DNA of 64,000 bases from Streptomyces sp. NRRL F-5630 (GTDB lineage Bacteria; Actinomycetota; Actinomycetes; Streptomycetales; Streptomycetaceae). Under the pieces are notes generated by a model that did not search any database, was not told the DNA's origin, and saw only the letters and a program-made list of their open reading frames with translations. The DNA lies in the NCBI RefSeq assembly GCF_000719475.1, contig NZ_JOGO01000001.1:1-64000 (forward strand). The letters are read 5' to 3'. A program made the position numbers and the translations under genes. Each line of letters starts with the position of its first letter. Positions within the stretch are counted from its first letter, which is position 1. This document shows, piece after piece, positions 54,377-63,193 of the stretch.

Positions 54377-54967
54377 ATGGCGGACGGAGGACAGGTGGGG
54401 GCAAGGGAACGCGGGGGGCGCTCGGACACCGAGGCGCAGCCGTTGTGTCTCCGGTTCACGAAGACGGTGACGGCCCGCGAGACGGCGACCCCGAAGGACT
54501 CGCTGCTCCGCCCGTCGGACCTGGCCGAGTGGCTCGCCGCCGCAGGGCTGGGTGGGCGGCCGTCAGGGCTGGACGAGGAGTTGCTGCGCGAGGCGCGCGA
54601 GCTGCGGGAGTCGATCTACCGTGCGGCCCGGGCGATCGCGGAGGCACGGGAGATGGATGGGGCGGACCGGGATCGCATCAACGACTGGGCCGGCCGCAAC
54701 GACGCGTACCGCGTACTCGACGGCGCTGGTGTCACTTGGCGCTTCCCCGGCTCGTCACCGGCTCGGTCCGCCCTCGCGATCGTGGCCGGCGACGCGGTCG
54801 ACACGCTCGGCGGCCTCCGCGCCGGCACCATCAAAGTGTGCGCGGGGACGGGCTGTGTCGCGGTCTTCCTCGACGCCACCCGCGGCAGGTTCCGCCGCTG
54901 GTGTTCCATGAGCACCTGCGGCAACCGGGCCAAGAAAGACGCCATGCGCGTGCGACGCGCCCAGTGA
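54377..54967 (+). CDS. CGNR zinc-finger / ABATE-domain protein, probable regulator
   Basis: 196 aa. The N-terminal ABATE-like domain (PLCLRFTKTVTARETATPKDSLLRPSDLAEWLAAAGL ... LREARELRESIYRAARAIAEA) is followed by the C-terminal CGNR zinc finger: VCAGTGCVAVFLDATRGRFRRWCSMSTCGNRAKKDAMRVRR (Cys x4 and the CGNR box, about 155-195). The family is thought to be stress-response DNA-binding regulators. A GTG at 54368 is an alternative start, but ATG 54377 fits the leaderless promoter. Probably controls itself and the divergent hydrolase. Confidence 0.88.
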   Translation: MADGGQVGARERGGRSDTEAQPLCLRFTKTVTARETATPKDSLLRPSDLAEWLAAAGLGGRPSGLDEELLREARELRESIYRAARAIAEAREMDGADRDRINDWAGRNDAYRVLDGAGVTWRFPGSSPARSALAIVAGDAVDTLGGLRAGTIKVCAGTGCVAVFLDATRGRFRRWCSMSTCGNRAKKDAMRVRRAQ

Positions 54968-55483
54968 CGTCACGCGGTGCGGACAAGGCGGAAATCCTTG
55001 GCCTGAGTGCCCTGAGTCCGCTGCGTGCGGCGCCCTGACACCGCCGTCGCCCCCCTCACCTCACGAGTTCGGCGCCCGCCTTCGACGGCAGATCAGCCCT
55101 GCACCTCCGCCCGCCCGGCCCGCGCGAGGGGCCTCTCGCTGTGGGGCGCCCGAGGGCTGGCGGGAACTGGCGGCTCACTGCCATCAGTGCCCGCAGAGTC
55201 CTCGTCGATCATCAAGACCCACCCACCGCAAGGCATCGGCCAAGCGCCGGTCACTCGACATCCAGGCTCCACCAGCCTCGTCGGAAACGAAGCCCTTCGA
55301 CGGCCCGTACCGTCGTACAGAGCCGAAAGGCACCCGTCAGCAGGAGAGCCCCCTGGGACTTCCGGTTCCATCAAGCGGCCCGCGCATGACAGCCGGAAGG
55401 TCGTTCGCGCGGCTCAGCGACCACTCCTGAAGATCGCCCGCTGGGAGCGCGCAGTCCTCGGCGGTGGTGATCAGCGGGCCTTG
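54968..55483. other. Spacer downstream of CGNR gene (516 bp)
   Basis: Frames here are short, with mixed third-position composition, and no family was recognised on either strand. Possibly decayed DNA. Convergent genes flank it, yet no strong hairpin was noticed. Confidence 0.45.
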
Positions 55484-56572
55484 TCAGCCTGCCGAGGGGG
55501 TGAGGCTGGTGCGGTCGAACGGGCCACCGTGCGCGGTGGCGTACGCGATGGCGTCGTTGACGGCGTCGAGGCCGAACGAGCGGACCCGTTCGGGGGCGAG
55601 ATCCAAGGCGCCCGAGGCCAGGAGCCGGATGATGCCGACGTTGGCGGCGCGCGGGTACATCCACTGTCCGCGCACGGTGACCGAGTTGCGCATGATCCAT
55701 GGGTACGGGAGCGCGAGGTCGTCGCCACCGAGCATGCCGACGCCGCCCATGAGGACGACCCGGCCGTACTCGCGCACGACCATGGCTGCCGTGCGCGAGA
55801 CCGAGCTGGGTGCGCTCGGCGGGAGCAGGTCGATCACCATGTCGACCGGGGCGTCGGCTGCCGCGGACATCGCCGCGCGGTCGGTGGCCTCGTCTCCGGT
55901 GAGCGAGACCGGGCGCAGACGCGGACCGAACCGGCCGGCGAGGAGGTCGAGCGCGGCCTGGTTGCGGCCGGGGGCGACCACGCGGCCCGCGCCCATCGCG
56001 AGCGCGACCGCGACCGCGCTGCTGCCGAGGTTGCCGGTGGCCCCGCTGACGAGCAGCGTCTCGCCGGCCGCGAGGCCACCCGCCAGCAGTCCGCCGTAGG
56101 AGATGGCGTGCACGGTGAGTGCGGCCCAGCGGGCCGGATCGTCCCCCGCCACGGCGGGGAGCGGGAAGACGTTCTCCGTCGGGACCCGCATGAGCTCGGC
56201 GAACGCGCCGTCGTGCAGGTACTCGGCGAGCCGCGCGCCGCCCTCGCCGCGCGAGCTCCAGCCCTGGAGCGTGATGTCGGGCGTCAGGGCGTCGTCCCGC
56301 GAGCGCACCGTCGAGTCGCACCACACCAGGTCGCCGACCCGCAGCCGGGTGGCGTCAGGGCCGATGCGGACGATCCGCCCCACCGCGCCGACACCGGGCA
56401 CCACCGGAGGGACAAGGGGGTACTTCCGCTTGCCGCCGAAGACTTCGGCCGCGTAGGGCAGCACGCCGGCGGCAAGGACCTCGACCACCACCTCACCGCC
56501 CCCGGCCTCGGGGTCCGGCACCTCCCGCACCGTGAGGGGGGCGCCGAACTGCGTCAGAACTGCTGCTCGCAT
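55484..56572 (-). CDS. MDR-superfamily alcohol dehydrogenase / quinone oxidoreductase-like
   Basis: 362 aa from ATG 56572 (GGAGGTCATCAC upstream). N-terminal GroES-like domain (MRAAVLTQFGAPLTVREVPDPEAGGGEVVVEVLAAGV ... PGVGAVGRIVRIGPDATRLRVGDLVW) and Rossmann domain with ETLLVSGATGNLGSSAVAVALAMGAGRVVAPGRN (AxGxxG-type loop). No catalytic or structural zinc cysteines are seen, so it is closer to quinone reductases/ene-type MDRs. Divergent from and probably controlled by the adjacent LysR gene. Confidence 0.88.
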   Translation of the reverse strand: MRAAVLTQFGAPLTVREVPDPEAGGGEVVVEVLAAGVLPYAAEVFGGKRKYPLVPPVVPGVGAVGRIVRIGPDATRLRVGDLVWCDSTVRSRDDALTPDITLQGWSSRGEGGARLAEYLHDGAFAELMRVPTENVFPLPAVAGDDPARWAALTVHAISYGGLLAGGLAAGETLLVSGATGNLGSSAVAVALAMGAGRVVAPGRNQAALDLLAGRFGPRLRPVSLTGDEATDRAAMSAAADAPVDMVIDLLPPSAPSSVSRTAAMVVREYGRVVLMGGVGMLGGDDLALPYPWIMRNSVTVRGQWMYPRAANVGIIRLLASGALDLAPERVRSFGLDAVNDAIAYATAHGGPFDRTSLTPSAG

Positions 56573-56660
56573 GTGATGACCTCCGTGCTCGTCCGTTCTT
56601 GTCCGTGCTTGTGGGATCGACACTAGGAGCGGGACAGGCCATGCGGGAAGCGAGGATCTC

Positions 56661-56675
56661 GCATCCGTGGTATGC
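56661..56675. promoter_or_regulatory. LysR-type binding site GCAT-N7-ATGC
   Basis: Interrupted dyad immediately upstream of the LysR gene, in the divergent spacer; the A/T-rich ends around N7-11 fit LTTR boxes. A GCGAG-GAT-CTCGC dyad lies just before it (56650-56662). Confidence 0.45.
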
Positions 56676-56684
56676 GTAGGCCGC

Positions 56685-57578
56685 ATGGACATCTCCAGCA
56701 CCGGACTGCGGGTCCTGCGGCAGATCGCCGAGTCCGGCAGCTTCACCGCGGCGGCCGAACGGCTCGGCTACACCCAGTCGGCCGTCTCACGCCAGGCCGC
56801 CGCCCTCGAACGCAGCGCCGGCACCACCCTGTTCGAACGCCGCCCGGACGGGGTGCGGCTCACCCCGTCCGGCCTGACCCTGCTGCGGCACGCCCATACG
56901 GTCCTCGCCTCACTCGCGGCGGCCGAGCGTGAGCTCACCGGCACCGTCGCCCGGACCGAACTGGTGCGCCTCGGGGCATTCCTGAGCGCGGGCCCGACGA
57001 TCCTGCCCGTCGCACTCGCACACCTCGCGGCAGCCGACCCGCAGATCACGGTCACCACCCGCGAGGGCACCACACCCACCCTGATCCGGGCGCTGCGCGC
57101 GGGCTCGCTCGACCTCGCCGTGCTGACCTCCCGCCCACCCCACCGGCCCTTCGACAGCGAGTTGCCGCGCCTGCACCTCGAGACCGTCGCGGACACCGAA
57201 CTGGTCGTGGCGGCGGCTTCGACCGGAGACTTCGCCGGACGCACCGCGGTGCACGTCGACGAGTTGGCCGACGCCGCGTGGATCGCCACCCCGTCGTCGA
57301 GCGCCGAGCCGCTGCTCGGCGTCTGGCCCGGCCTGCCCGGACGGCCGCGCGTCGTCCACTCCGCGCGCGACTGGCTGACGAAGCTACACCTGGTCGCGGG
57401 CGGTTTCGGCGTGACCACAGTGCCGTCCAAGCTCTCTCCGGTGCTCCCGCCCGGGGTGAGCCTGCTGCGCGTCGACGGCGCACCCCCCGAGATCCGCCGG
57501 GTACTCGTGGCACGCCTCTCCGGCCACCCCACCCCGGCGATCACGGCCGTCACCCGAGCGATCACGTCGGCCGCCTGA
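56685..57578 (+). CDS. LysR-family transcriptional regulator
   Basis: 297 aa. N-terminal winged HTH (GLRVLRQIAESGSFTAAAERLGYTQSAVSRQAAALERSAGTTLFERRPDGVRLTPSGLTLL, residues 5-65), linker helix, then the type-2 periplasmic-like effector domain (about 88-290). Divergently paired with the MDR dehydrogenase, the usual layout for an LTTR and its target. Six codons of extension to 56667 are possible but less likely. Confidence 0.92.
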   Translation: MDISSTGLRVLRQIAESGSFTAAAERLGYTQSAVSRQAAALERSAGTTLFERRPDGVRLTPSGLTLLRHAHTVLASLAAAERELTGTVARTELVRLGAFLSAGPTILPVALAHLAAADPQITVTTREGTTPTLIRALRAGSLDLAVLTSRPPHRPFDSELPRLHLETVADTELVVAAASTGDFAGRTAVHVDELADAAWIATPSSSAEPLLGVWPGLPGRPRVVHSARDWLTKLHLVAGGFGVTTVPSKLSPVLPPGVSLLRVDGAPPEIRRVLVARLSGHPTPAITAVTRAITSAA

Positions 57579-57756
57579 AGCGCCGCCAAGGCCGCGCACA
57601 GGACTGGGGCCCGGACGCGCAGGCCGGACCCATCAGCGTCTGCGCAGTGTCTCTTGCTTCCGGCCGGGCGAATAGCCCGTCAGGCACCAGGCGAGACAGC
57701 CGACTCCTCTCGCTCATCGAGAACGCGTCAGCCGCGGAGGGGGGTCCGGAGGGAGG

Positions 57757-57789
57757 GGCCGGGTGAGGGAACCCACGTCCTCACCGGCC
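57757..57789. terminator. Hairpin in LysR-Crp spacer
   Basis: GGCCGGGTGAGG pairs with CCTCACCGGCC (one bulge) around a 10-nt loop. Probably closes the LysR transcript, 180 bp after its stop. Confidence 0.5.
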
Positions 57790-58087
57790 GGACCCCGAAA
57801 AAACTTCAGCAAACGGCGACACCGCGTCGGCGGACGCACAATGACAGAAAGTCGCGCTTGCGCTTCGCGGGCGAGTCCGTCCGAAGTGCCGACGAGGTGA
57901 TCGGCCGACCCCGCCGTATGCTCCGGGAAAATGCCTTTACCAGGAGTTTTGTCGATTGATCTTCTCCTACGACCCTTTGGCCACAGATGCACCTCGCACG
58001 CAAAGAGCGAAGCAGGGCGCAGCACCCTTCGCGAGACGGCCAACTCCAGCCATAGTGGCCCGTAAGCTACCCCGGCGCGCTATGCGT

Positions 58088-58121
58088 GCTTTAGATTGAG
58101 CGCAGAAAGTCGCTCTAAAGC
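58088..58121. promoter_or_regulatory. Inverted repeat GCTTTAGA-N18-TCTAAAGC before Crp/Fnr gene
   Basis: Perfect 8-bp arms 47 bp upstream of the ATG; the second CAGAAAGTCGC copy sits inside the loop. Candidate operator or leader hairpin. Confidence 0.5.
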
Positions 58122-58167
58122 CATAGTTCTCGCCAGCGGATTCAGCGCTTAAGGACGGCAAAACGGA

Positions 58168-58857
58168 ATGGAACCTTTCTGTAGCAGCGAGCAGCGCCTC
58201 GCCGAAGCCCTTCAGGAAGCAGCCCGGAAAGGCACCATCCGCGGGACACGGTTTCATGTCGGCCGACGAGAACACGTATACAACCTGGGCCAGCCAGACG
58301 CGCATCTGTATCTCATCGAGAGCGGCCAGGTGAAAACCCTCACGCACACCCGGGACGGCAAGCAGTGCCTGCTCTCCATCCACGGCCCGGGCGACGTGTT
58401 CGGGGAAGGCGGCGTACTGGCCGCCAACCACACCGAGACGGCCCAGGCGATGCAGGCCACCACGCTGGTCCAGATCAGCGTGGCACAGGTGATGAGGGCC
58501 TGCGATCCGCCGTTGCAGGAGGCGCTGATCAGCCACTTGGCGAACCGGCTGCTCGAACAGCAGCAGATGATCGCCAACCTGGTGACGATGGACAGCGAGC
58601 ACCGGCTGGCGGCGCTCCTGGTGAATCTCGGGAAAAAGGTCGGCAAGAACAGGGAGCACACCGCCCTGATACGCGACCGGATCACCCAGGAGGAGCTGGC
58701 GGAAATGGTCGGGACGACGCGTTCCCGGGTCGGCTACTTCTTGAAAAGGTTCTCTGTGGCGGGCGTGGTGCATCGCACCAAGGAAGCACATCTGTGCATT
58801 CACATAGCCGAGCTGACCGACTACCTGGAGAATTCCTCTTTGCCCGCCGGTCTGTAG
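58168..58857 (+). CDS. Crp/Fnr-family transcriptional regulator
   Basis: 229 aa. Cyclic-nucleotide-binding-like beta barrel (about residues 25-125: LYLIESGQVKTLTHTRDGKQCLLSIHGPGDVFGEGGVLAANHTETAQAMQATTLVQIS), dimer helix, and C-terminal HTH_Crp (RITQEELAEMVGTTRSRVGYFLKRFSVAGVVH, about 172-203). The cAMP-contact Arg-Ser pattern is not kept, and only one cysteine lies near the N-terminus, so neither cAMP nor a 4Fe-4S ligand is implied. It is the only regulator at this end of the cluster and may govern it. Its 3' end overlaps the convergent PLP-enzyme gene by 37 bp. Confidence 0.88.
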   Translation: MEPFCSSEQRLAEALQEAARKGTIRGTRFHVGRREHVYNLGQPDAHLYLIESGQVKTLTHTRDGKQCLLSIHGPGDVFGEGGVLAANHTETAQAMQATTLVQISVAQVMRACDPPLQEALISHLANRLLEQQQMIANLVTMDSEHRLAALLVNLGKKVGKNREHTALIRDRITQEELAEMVGTTRSRVGYFLKRFSVAGVVHRTKEAHLCIHIAELTDYLENSSLPAGL

Positions 58858-60125
58858 GGCCTGGACATCGGGGCAGGATATCCGGGAACGGTTCTCGGGG
58901 GCGGCGTCATACCGGCGCCGTCCCCCTCGGGTGACTCCTCCCGTACCGCCTTTTCCATCCGCCGCACCATTTCCTCCAGCAAATGCTGCGACGTGCCGAA
59001 GTTGAGCCTGATGAAGCCCTCGCTCCCGTACTCCCTCCCGTCGCTGACGGCGACCTTGCCGCGGTGCAGGAAGAAATCCGCGAGATCATCGCTGCCCAGC
59101 CGGTCGGCCAGCCGCCGGCCGTCGAGCCAGGCGAGATAACTCGCCTCGGGCGGCACCAGTTCCAGGTCGGGGCCGAAGGACTCGAACAACTCGACGAGCA
59201 TCCGCCTGCTGCCGTGCAAGTAGTGGCGTACGGTGCGGAGCCAGGGATCGCCGAGGGTGAAGGCGGCCTCGCTCGCGCTCACGCCGAGGATGCCCACGCC
59301 GTCCCGGCTCCTCGGCCGCATCTCCATGAGCCGGTCGTGGTCCCGCGGTCTTCCGGCCACGGCCATCGCGCATTTCAGACCGGAGACGTTCCACCCCTTG
59401 CTCGCCGAGGCGGCCGTCACCGTCGCCACCCGCGCCGCCTCGGGCAGCGAACCGAGCGGGACATGCCGGCGCCCGGGGTGGGTGAGCGGGGCATGCACCT
59501 CGTCGGCGATCACCGCGACCCCGAACTCGGCTGCCAGCGACAGCACTTCACGTAGTTCCCCAGCCGTGAGGACGCGGCCGGTGGGATTGTGCGGATTGCA
59601 CAGGAAGTAGGCGGCCGCTCCCGCCCGGAAGGAGCGGGCCAGCCCCTCCAGGTCGAGCCGCCAGCGCCCCCCGCGCAGGCGCATCGGCTGGGGGACGACC
59701 TCCCGGCCGGCCGCGGAGATCGCCTCGAAGTAGGGCGGATAGGCGGGGACGTCCACCACGACGCCGTCGCCCGGCGCGGTGAACCGCTCCAGCGCGACCT
59801 CCATCACCCGCATGGTGTCCGGGAACAGCACCACCCGCCGCGGCTCCACCCGCCAGTCCCAGTTCACCCGCACCCAGGCCGCGAACGCCCTCTGCACGGG
59901 CGCCTTCGCGGTGTAGGCGTAGGCGTAGCCGAGGTCGCCGCCCGCGGTGAGGTGCGCGCGGACGGCGTCGAGCACCGGCTCGGCCACGGGGAAGTCCATC
60001 TCGGCGATGAACGCCGGGAGCACGTCGGGCGGGTAGCGCCGCCACTTCTCGCTGCTGCGCGCGGACAGCGAGGTCGCGCGCAACCCGTCGAAGAGGTGGA
60101 TCAGCTCCTGCTGTGCCTGCGACAA
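58821..60125 (-). CDS. MalY/PatB-type PLP-dependent aminotransferase or C-S beta-lyase
   Basis: 434 aa fold-type I PLP enzyme. AEMDFPVAEPVLDAV is the MalY/PatB N-terminal signature; AYFLCNPHNPTGRVLT, ADEVHAPLTHPGRRHVPLG and SASKGWNVSGLKCAMAV (PLP lysine) follow, with C-terminal FIRLNFGTSQHLLEE. Relatives cleave cystathionine or cysteine conjugates, or act as aminotransferases. A ~30-residue Pro-rich tail overlaps the Crp gene end. TTG start at 60125 backed by GGAGGAGG five bases upstream; no ATG/GTG fits better. Lies 76 bp after the P450 gene in the cluster's leftward series. Confidence 0.88.
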   Translation of the reverse strand: MSQAQQELIHLFDGLRATSLSARSSEKWRRYPPDVLPAFIAEMDFPVAEPVLDAVRAHLTAGGDLGYAYAYTAKAPVQRAFAAWVRVNWDWRVEPRRVVLFPDTMRVMEVALERFTAPGDGVVVDVPAYPPYFEAISAAGREVVPQPMRLRGGRWRLDLEGLARSFRAGAAAYFLCNPHNPTGRVLTAGELREVLSLAAEFGVAVIADEVHAPLTHPGRRHVPLGSLPEAARVATVTAASASKGWNVSGLKCAMAVAGRPRDHDRLMEMRPRSRDGVGILGVSASEAAFTLGDPWLRTVRHYLHGSRRMLVELFESFGPDLELVPPEASYLAWLDGRRLADRLGSDDLADFFLHRGKVAVSDGREYGSEGFIRLNFGTSQHLLEEMVRRMEKAVREESPEGDGAGMTPPPRTVPGYPAPMSRPYRPAGKEEFSR

Positions 60126-60201
60126 CGAGTCCTCCTCCGTCGGTGGGGCGGGACCGCGGTGGTGCCGCGCCGCCCGTGCGCGAGCGGCGGGACGAAGACG
60201 T

Positions 60202-61443
60202 TCACCAGGTGACGGGCAGTTCCTTGACCCCGTGGATGCCGAACACGTGGTGCCAGAAGGGCACGTCTGCCGCCGGGACGGCGAGACGCAGTCCGGGCAG
60301 CCGGGTGAACAGGCGCTCCAGGGTCACCTGGAGTTCGACCCGGGCCAGGGACTGCCCGGGGCACTGGTGGGGGCCGTGGCCGAAGGCGAGCTGGCCGCGA
60401 GCGGTGCGAGTGACGTCGAAGCGGTCGGGATCGGGGAAGACCTCCGGGTCGCGGTTCGCGGTCGCGAGCTGGCACACCACGCCCTCCCCCGCGCGCACGG
60501 TCCGCTCCCCCAGGGTGACGTCGGCGGTGGCGATCCGGTTCATGCCGATCTGCATGGCCGTCTGGTGCCGCAGCAGTTCCTCCACCGCCCCGGGCAGGAG
60601 CGCCGGATCGGCCCGCAGCAGGGCCAGTTGCGCCGGGTTCTCCAGCAGCAGCATGGTGCCAGTGCCGATCATGGTCGCGGTCGTGTGGTGTCCGGCGGCG
60701 AGCAGCAGCCAGGCGATGACCGCGACCTCGGCGCGGTCCAGCAGCCCGGGGGCGACCTGTTCGGCCAGGAGCCGGCTGATCAGGTCGTCGCCGGGCTGCT
60801 TCTCCTTCGTCTCCACCACCCCTTCGAGGTGGCGGATGATGTCGTCCTTGGCCCGTGCCATCTCCTCGGGACCGCTGCGGCCGTTGATGAGGACCCGGGT
60901 CCGGGACTCGAACAGCGGGCTGTCCTCGGGCGGTACGCCGAGGAGTTCGCACACCACCGTGGACGGCACGGGGTAGGCCAGGGCCTCCATGAGGTCGATG
61001 GGGCCGCCGCGCTCCTCCATGGCATTGAGGCGGGCGTCCACGATCCGCTCGATCCGGGACCGCAGTTCCTCGGCCCGGCGGCCGGTGAAGTCCCGGGCGA
61101 GCATCCTGCGGTAGCGCAGGTGCTCGGCGCCGTCGAGCCGGGGGAAGGTGCCCTTGAGGACCTGGGGGACGGGACGGGGGAACATCCGGGGGAAGTCCGG
61201 GTGGGAGCTGTCGGCGCTGAAGCGCGGGTCGTCGAGCACGGCCCGTACGTCCCGGTGCCGTGTGACGACGCGCGCCCGCTGTCCGCTGGGCAGGGTGACG
61301 GCGGCGAACGGGTCCTCGGCCTGGAGCCGGCGGTAGCCGGGGGGCGGGTCGAAGGGACAGCCCGGTGCCTTCTCCTGCGGGAACGCTGGCGGTCCGGCGC
61401 CGGGGTCCGGCAGCGCTCCGGCGGTGTCGGTCGTGTCCGTCAT
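60202..61443 (-). CDS. Cytochrome P450 (bacterial class I)
   Basis: 413 aa. Heme ligand Cys361 in FGHGPHQCPGQSLARVEL; K-helix EELLR (Glu-x2-Arg); N-terminal substrate-loop region PRMFPRPVPQVLKG; I-helix LLLAAGHHTTATM, where the usual acidic residue before the conserved Thr is His253. Bacterial CYPs of this type oxidise natural-product scaffolds with ferredoxin electrons; no ferredoxin gene is in view. GAGGAAGGG precedes the ATG. The 157-bp gap after the KS gene may hold a secondary promoter. Confidence 0.93.
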   Translation of the reverse strand: MTDTTDTAGALPDPGAGPPAFPQEKAPGCPFDPPPGYRRLQAEDPFAAVTLPSGQRARVVTRHRDVRAVLDDPRFSADSSHPDFPRMFPRPVPQVLKGTFPRLDGAEHLRYRRMLARDFTGRRAEELRSRIERIVDARLNAMEERGGPIDLMEALAYPVPSTVVCELLGVPPEDSPLFESRTRVLINGRSGPEEMARAKDDIIRHLEGVVETKEKQPGDDLISRLLAEQVAPGLLDRAEVAVIAWLLLAAGHHTTATMIGTGTMLLLENPAQLALLRADPALLPGAVEELLRHQTAMQIGMNRIATADVTLGERTVRAGEGVVCQLATANRDPEVFPDPDRFDVTRTARGQLAFGHGPHQCPGQSLARVELQVTLERLFTRLPGLRLAVPAADVPFWHHVFGIHGVKELPVTW

Positions 61444-61600
61444 GGGAAACCCTTCCTCGCTGCCGCGGTGGGGCCGCTCCCGGCACGGGCTCCGGCCCCG
61501 GGGTGTGTCCGCACAGTCCCGCGCGGACAGACCCTAGGACCCGGGTGCGCCCCGGTTCTGTTCACTTCTGAGCATCGGCGGTCGTCCCGGCCCGTCCGGT

Positions 61601-62902
61601 TCAGGTGTCCGGATGGGCCAGGACGACCGCCGTGTTGAAGCCGCCGAACCCGAATCCGTTCGACAGCACGAACCCGCCGGAGGGCCGCCGCGGCTCCTCG
61701 CGCACGAGCCGCAGGCCGGGATCGACGGGGTCGTCCAGACCCGGGTCCGGGTGCACGAACCCGTCCCGCAGTTGCAGTACGGCGGCCACGGCTTCGACGA
61801 CGCCGGCCGCGCTGAGGCAGTGCCCGGACAGGGACTTGGTCGCGTTGACCCACGGGCCCTCCCCGTCCGTGCCGAAGACCTCGCGCAGGGCCTCGGCCTC
61901 GGTGCGGTCGCCGAGCGGTGAGCCGGTGCCGTGCGCGCTGACCCAGCCGAGGTCGGCCGGGCCCACCCCCGCCTGCGCGAGGGCCCCGGTCATGGCCCGC
62001 ACCTCGCCGTCCACCGAAGGATCGGCCAGGTGGTTGCCGTCCAGCACCACCGTGCCCCCGGCGAACCCGGCCAGCGCCCGCGCGCCGCGCCGGTGTGCGG
62101 AGGCGGCGGTCTCCAGGACGAGGCAGCCGGCCGCCTGCCCGGGGTGGAAGCCCCGGTGGCCGAGGTCGAAGGGTGCCGGGGGGCGCGGGGGCGCGCCGTG
62201 GGCCGGGGCCATCGCGCCGAGGCTGAGGAAGCCGCGGGTCTGCAAGCCGGAGAGCCGCGTCATGGCGCCCACGACGAGGCACAGGTCGGCGGCCCCGGCG
62301 GCGAGCATCCGGGCGCCGTGGACGAGGGCGACATTGCCGCTCGCCGAGGCGCCGCCGACCGTGCACCCCTCCCCGCGCACGCCCAGGACGCGGCTGAGCG
62401 TGGCGACGTGATCGGTGTCCTGGTGGTGCAGGGCGTACCGGGCGGGCAGATGGGCCGGGCTGCGTGCGGCACGGGCCCGGCTGTCCTCGGTGACCCGCTC
62501 CGTCAGGTTGCTGCCGGCCACGACGACGCCGACGCGCTCGGGCGCGGGTGCCGTACGGTCGAGCCCGGCCCCCAGCCACGCCTGGAGAGCGGCGACGACG
62601 GCCGCCCGTACCGGTACCGGAGCGCGCAGCGTGGTCCGCCGGGCCAGGGCCCGCAGCTCCGGCGGCAGGCCGGGCAGCGCGTCGAGGGCCCGGTCGGGTA
62701 CGTCGTCCGCCGCCAGGTCGGCCGTGAAGGCGGGCCAGGAAGCGCCGGGGCGGTCCGCGTCGGGGGGCGGGGCCGGAGCGAGAAGGGCGGAGCGTCCCTC
62801 GCGCAGGGCGGCGGCGAAGTCCTCGGGACCGGCCGCGACGGCGCCGAGCACCCCGAGCCCGGTCACCACCACCGTCCGGCCGCCCGCGACGGACGCGCTC
62901 AC
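61601..62902 (-). CDS. Decarboxylative ketosynthase of HMG-CoA-synthase (beta-branching) cassette
   Basis: 433 aa FabF-like ketosynthase. The nucleophile cysteine is replaced by Ser186 (CTVGGASASGNVALVHG), while the catalytic histidines remain (WVSAHGTGSPLGD and NATKSLSGHCLSAAG). Cys-to-Ser KS enzymes of this kind (CurC/PksF class) decarboxylate malonyl-ACP to acetyl-ACP, which the HMG-CoA-synthase homologue adds to the beta-keto group of a growing polyketide. Its GTG overlaps the ACP stop by four bases, and an HCS homologue follows upstream, so the cassette is explicit. The short proline-rich stretch at 41-55 is variable. Confidence 0.9.
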   Translation of the reverse strand: MSASVAGGRTVVVTGLGVLGAVAAGPEDFAAALREGRSALLAPAPPPDADRPGASWPAFTADLAADDVPDRALDALPGLPPELRALARRTTLRAPVPVRAAVVAALQAWLGAGLDRTAPAPERVGVVVAGSNLTERVTEDSRARAARSPAHLPARYALHHQDTDHVATLSRVLGVRGEGCTVGGASASGNVALVHGARMLAAGAADLCLVVGAMTRLSGLQTRGFLSLGAMAPAHGAPPRPPAPFDLGHRGFHPGQAAGCLVLETAASAHRRGARALAGFAGGTVVLDGNHLADPSVDGEVRAMTGALAQAGVGPADLGWVSAHGTGSPLGDRTEAEALREVFGTDGEGPWVNATKSLSGHCLSAAGVVEAVAAVLQLRDGFVHPDPGLDDPVDPGLRLVREEPRRPSGGFVLSNGFGFGGFNTAVVLAHPDT

Positions 62903-63174
62903 AACCGCTTCCGCATCAGGGTGGCCAGGGTCCCGATGTCCATTCCCTGGTGGAACTCGTGGACGGGCACCGCGATGTCCAGCTCCTCCATGGTCAGCGT
63001 GACGATCTCGGCCCGGTCGATGCTGTTGCAGCCCAGGTCGGACAGCGTCCGCTCGGGCGTGAACGAGGCCGGTTCGACCTCCGGCACGATCTCCAGGGTG
63101 GTGCGGCGCAGCACCGCCAGCACCCGCTCCTCGGCGCTGTCGGTGCCGGGGAGGCTCTCGGTCGGTCCGTTCAC
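62899..63174 (-). CDS. Acyl carrier protein, donor ACP of the beta-branching cassette
   Basis: 91 aa. Phosphopantetheine site Ser51 in LSDLGCNSIDRAEIVTLTMEEL, the D-L-G-x-N-S-I-D-R-A-E form typical of donor ACPs in HCS cassettes, with C-terminal DIGTLATLMRKRL. It carries malonyl/acetyl for the decarboxylative KS and HCS. GTG start; sits 19 bp after the HCS stop and overlaps the KS start. Confidence 0.93.
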   Translation of the reverse strand: MNGPTESLPGTDSAEERVLAVLRRTTLEIVPEVEPASFTPERTLSDLGCNSIDRAEIVTLTMEELDIAVPVHEFHQGMDIGTLATLMRKRL

Positions 63175-63193
63175 TTCGGGTACCTCCGGTTCG

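Larger units (their letters stand above)
57579..58167. other. Spacer between LysR gene and biosynthetic cluster (589 bp)
   Basis: No convincing gene. Contains a hairpin (57757-57789), two copies of CAGAAAGTCGC (57845-57855, 58103-58113) and the inverted repeat GCTTTAGA-N18-TCTAAAGC (58088-58121). The distal half is notably AT-richer. Confidence 0.6.

Noticed and set aside
55040-55480. Open stretch on the plus strand downstream of the CGNR gene
   Set aside because: Pro/Ser/Arg-rich translation without domain features; mixed third-position composition.
57757-57789. Canonical U-tract terminator
   Set aside because: The A-run follows on the plus strand and there is no U-run on either transcript, so it is listed only as a hairpin of moderate confidence.
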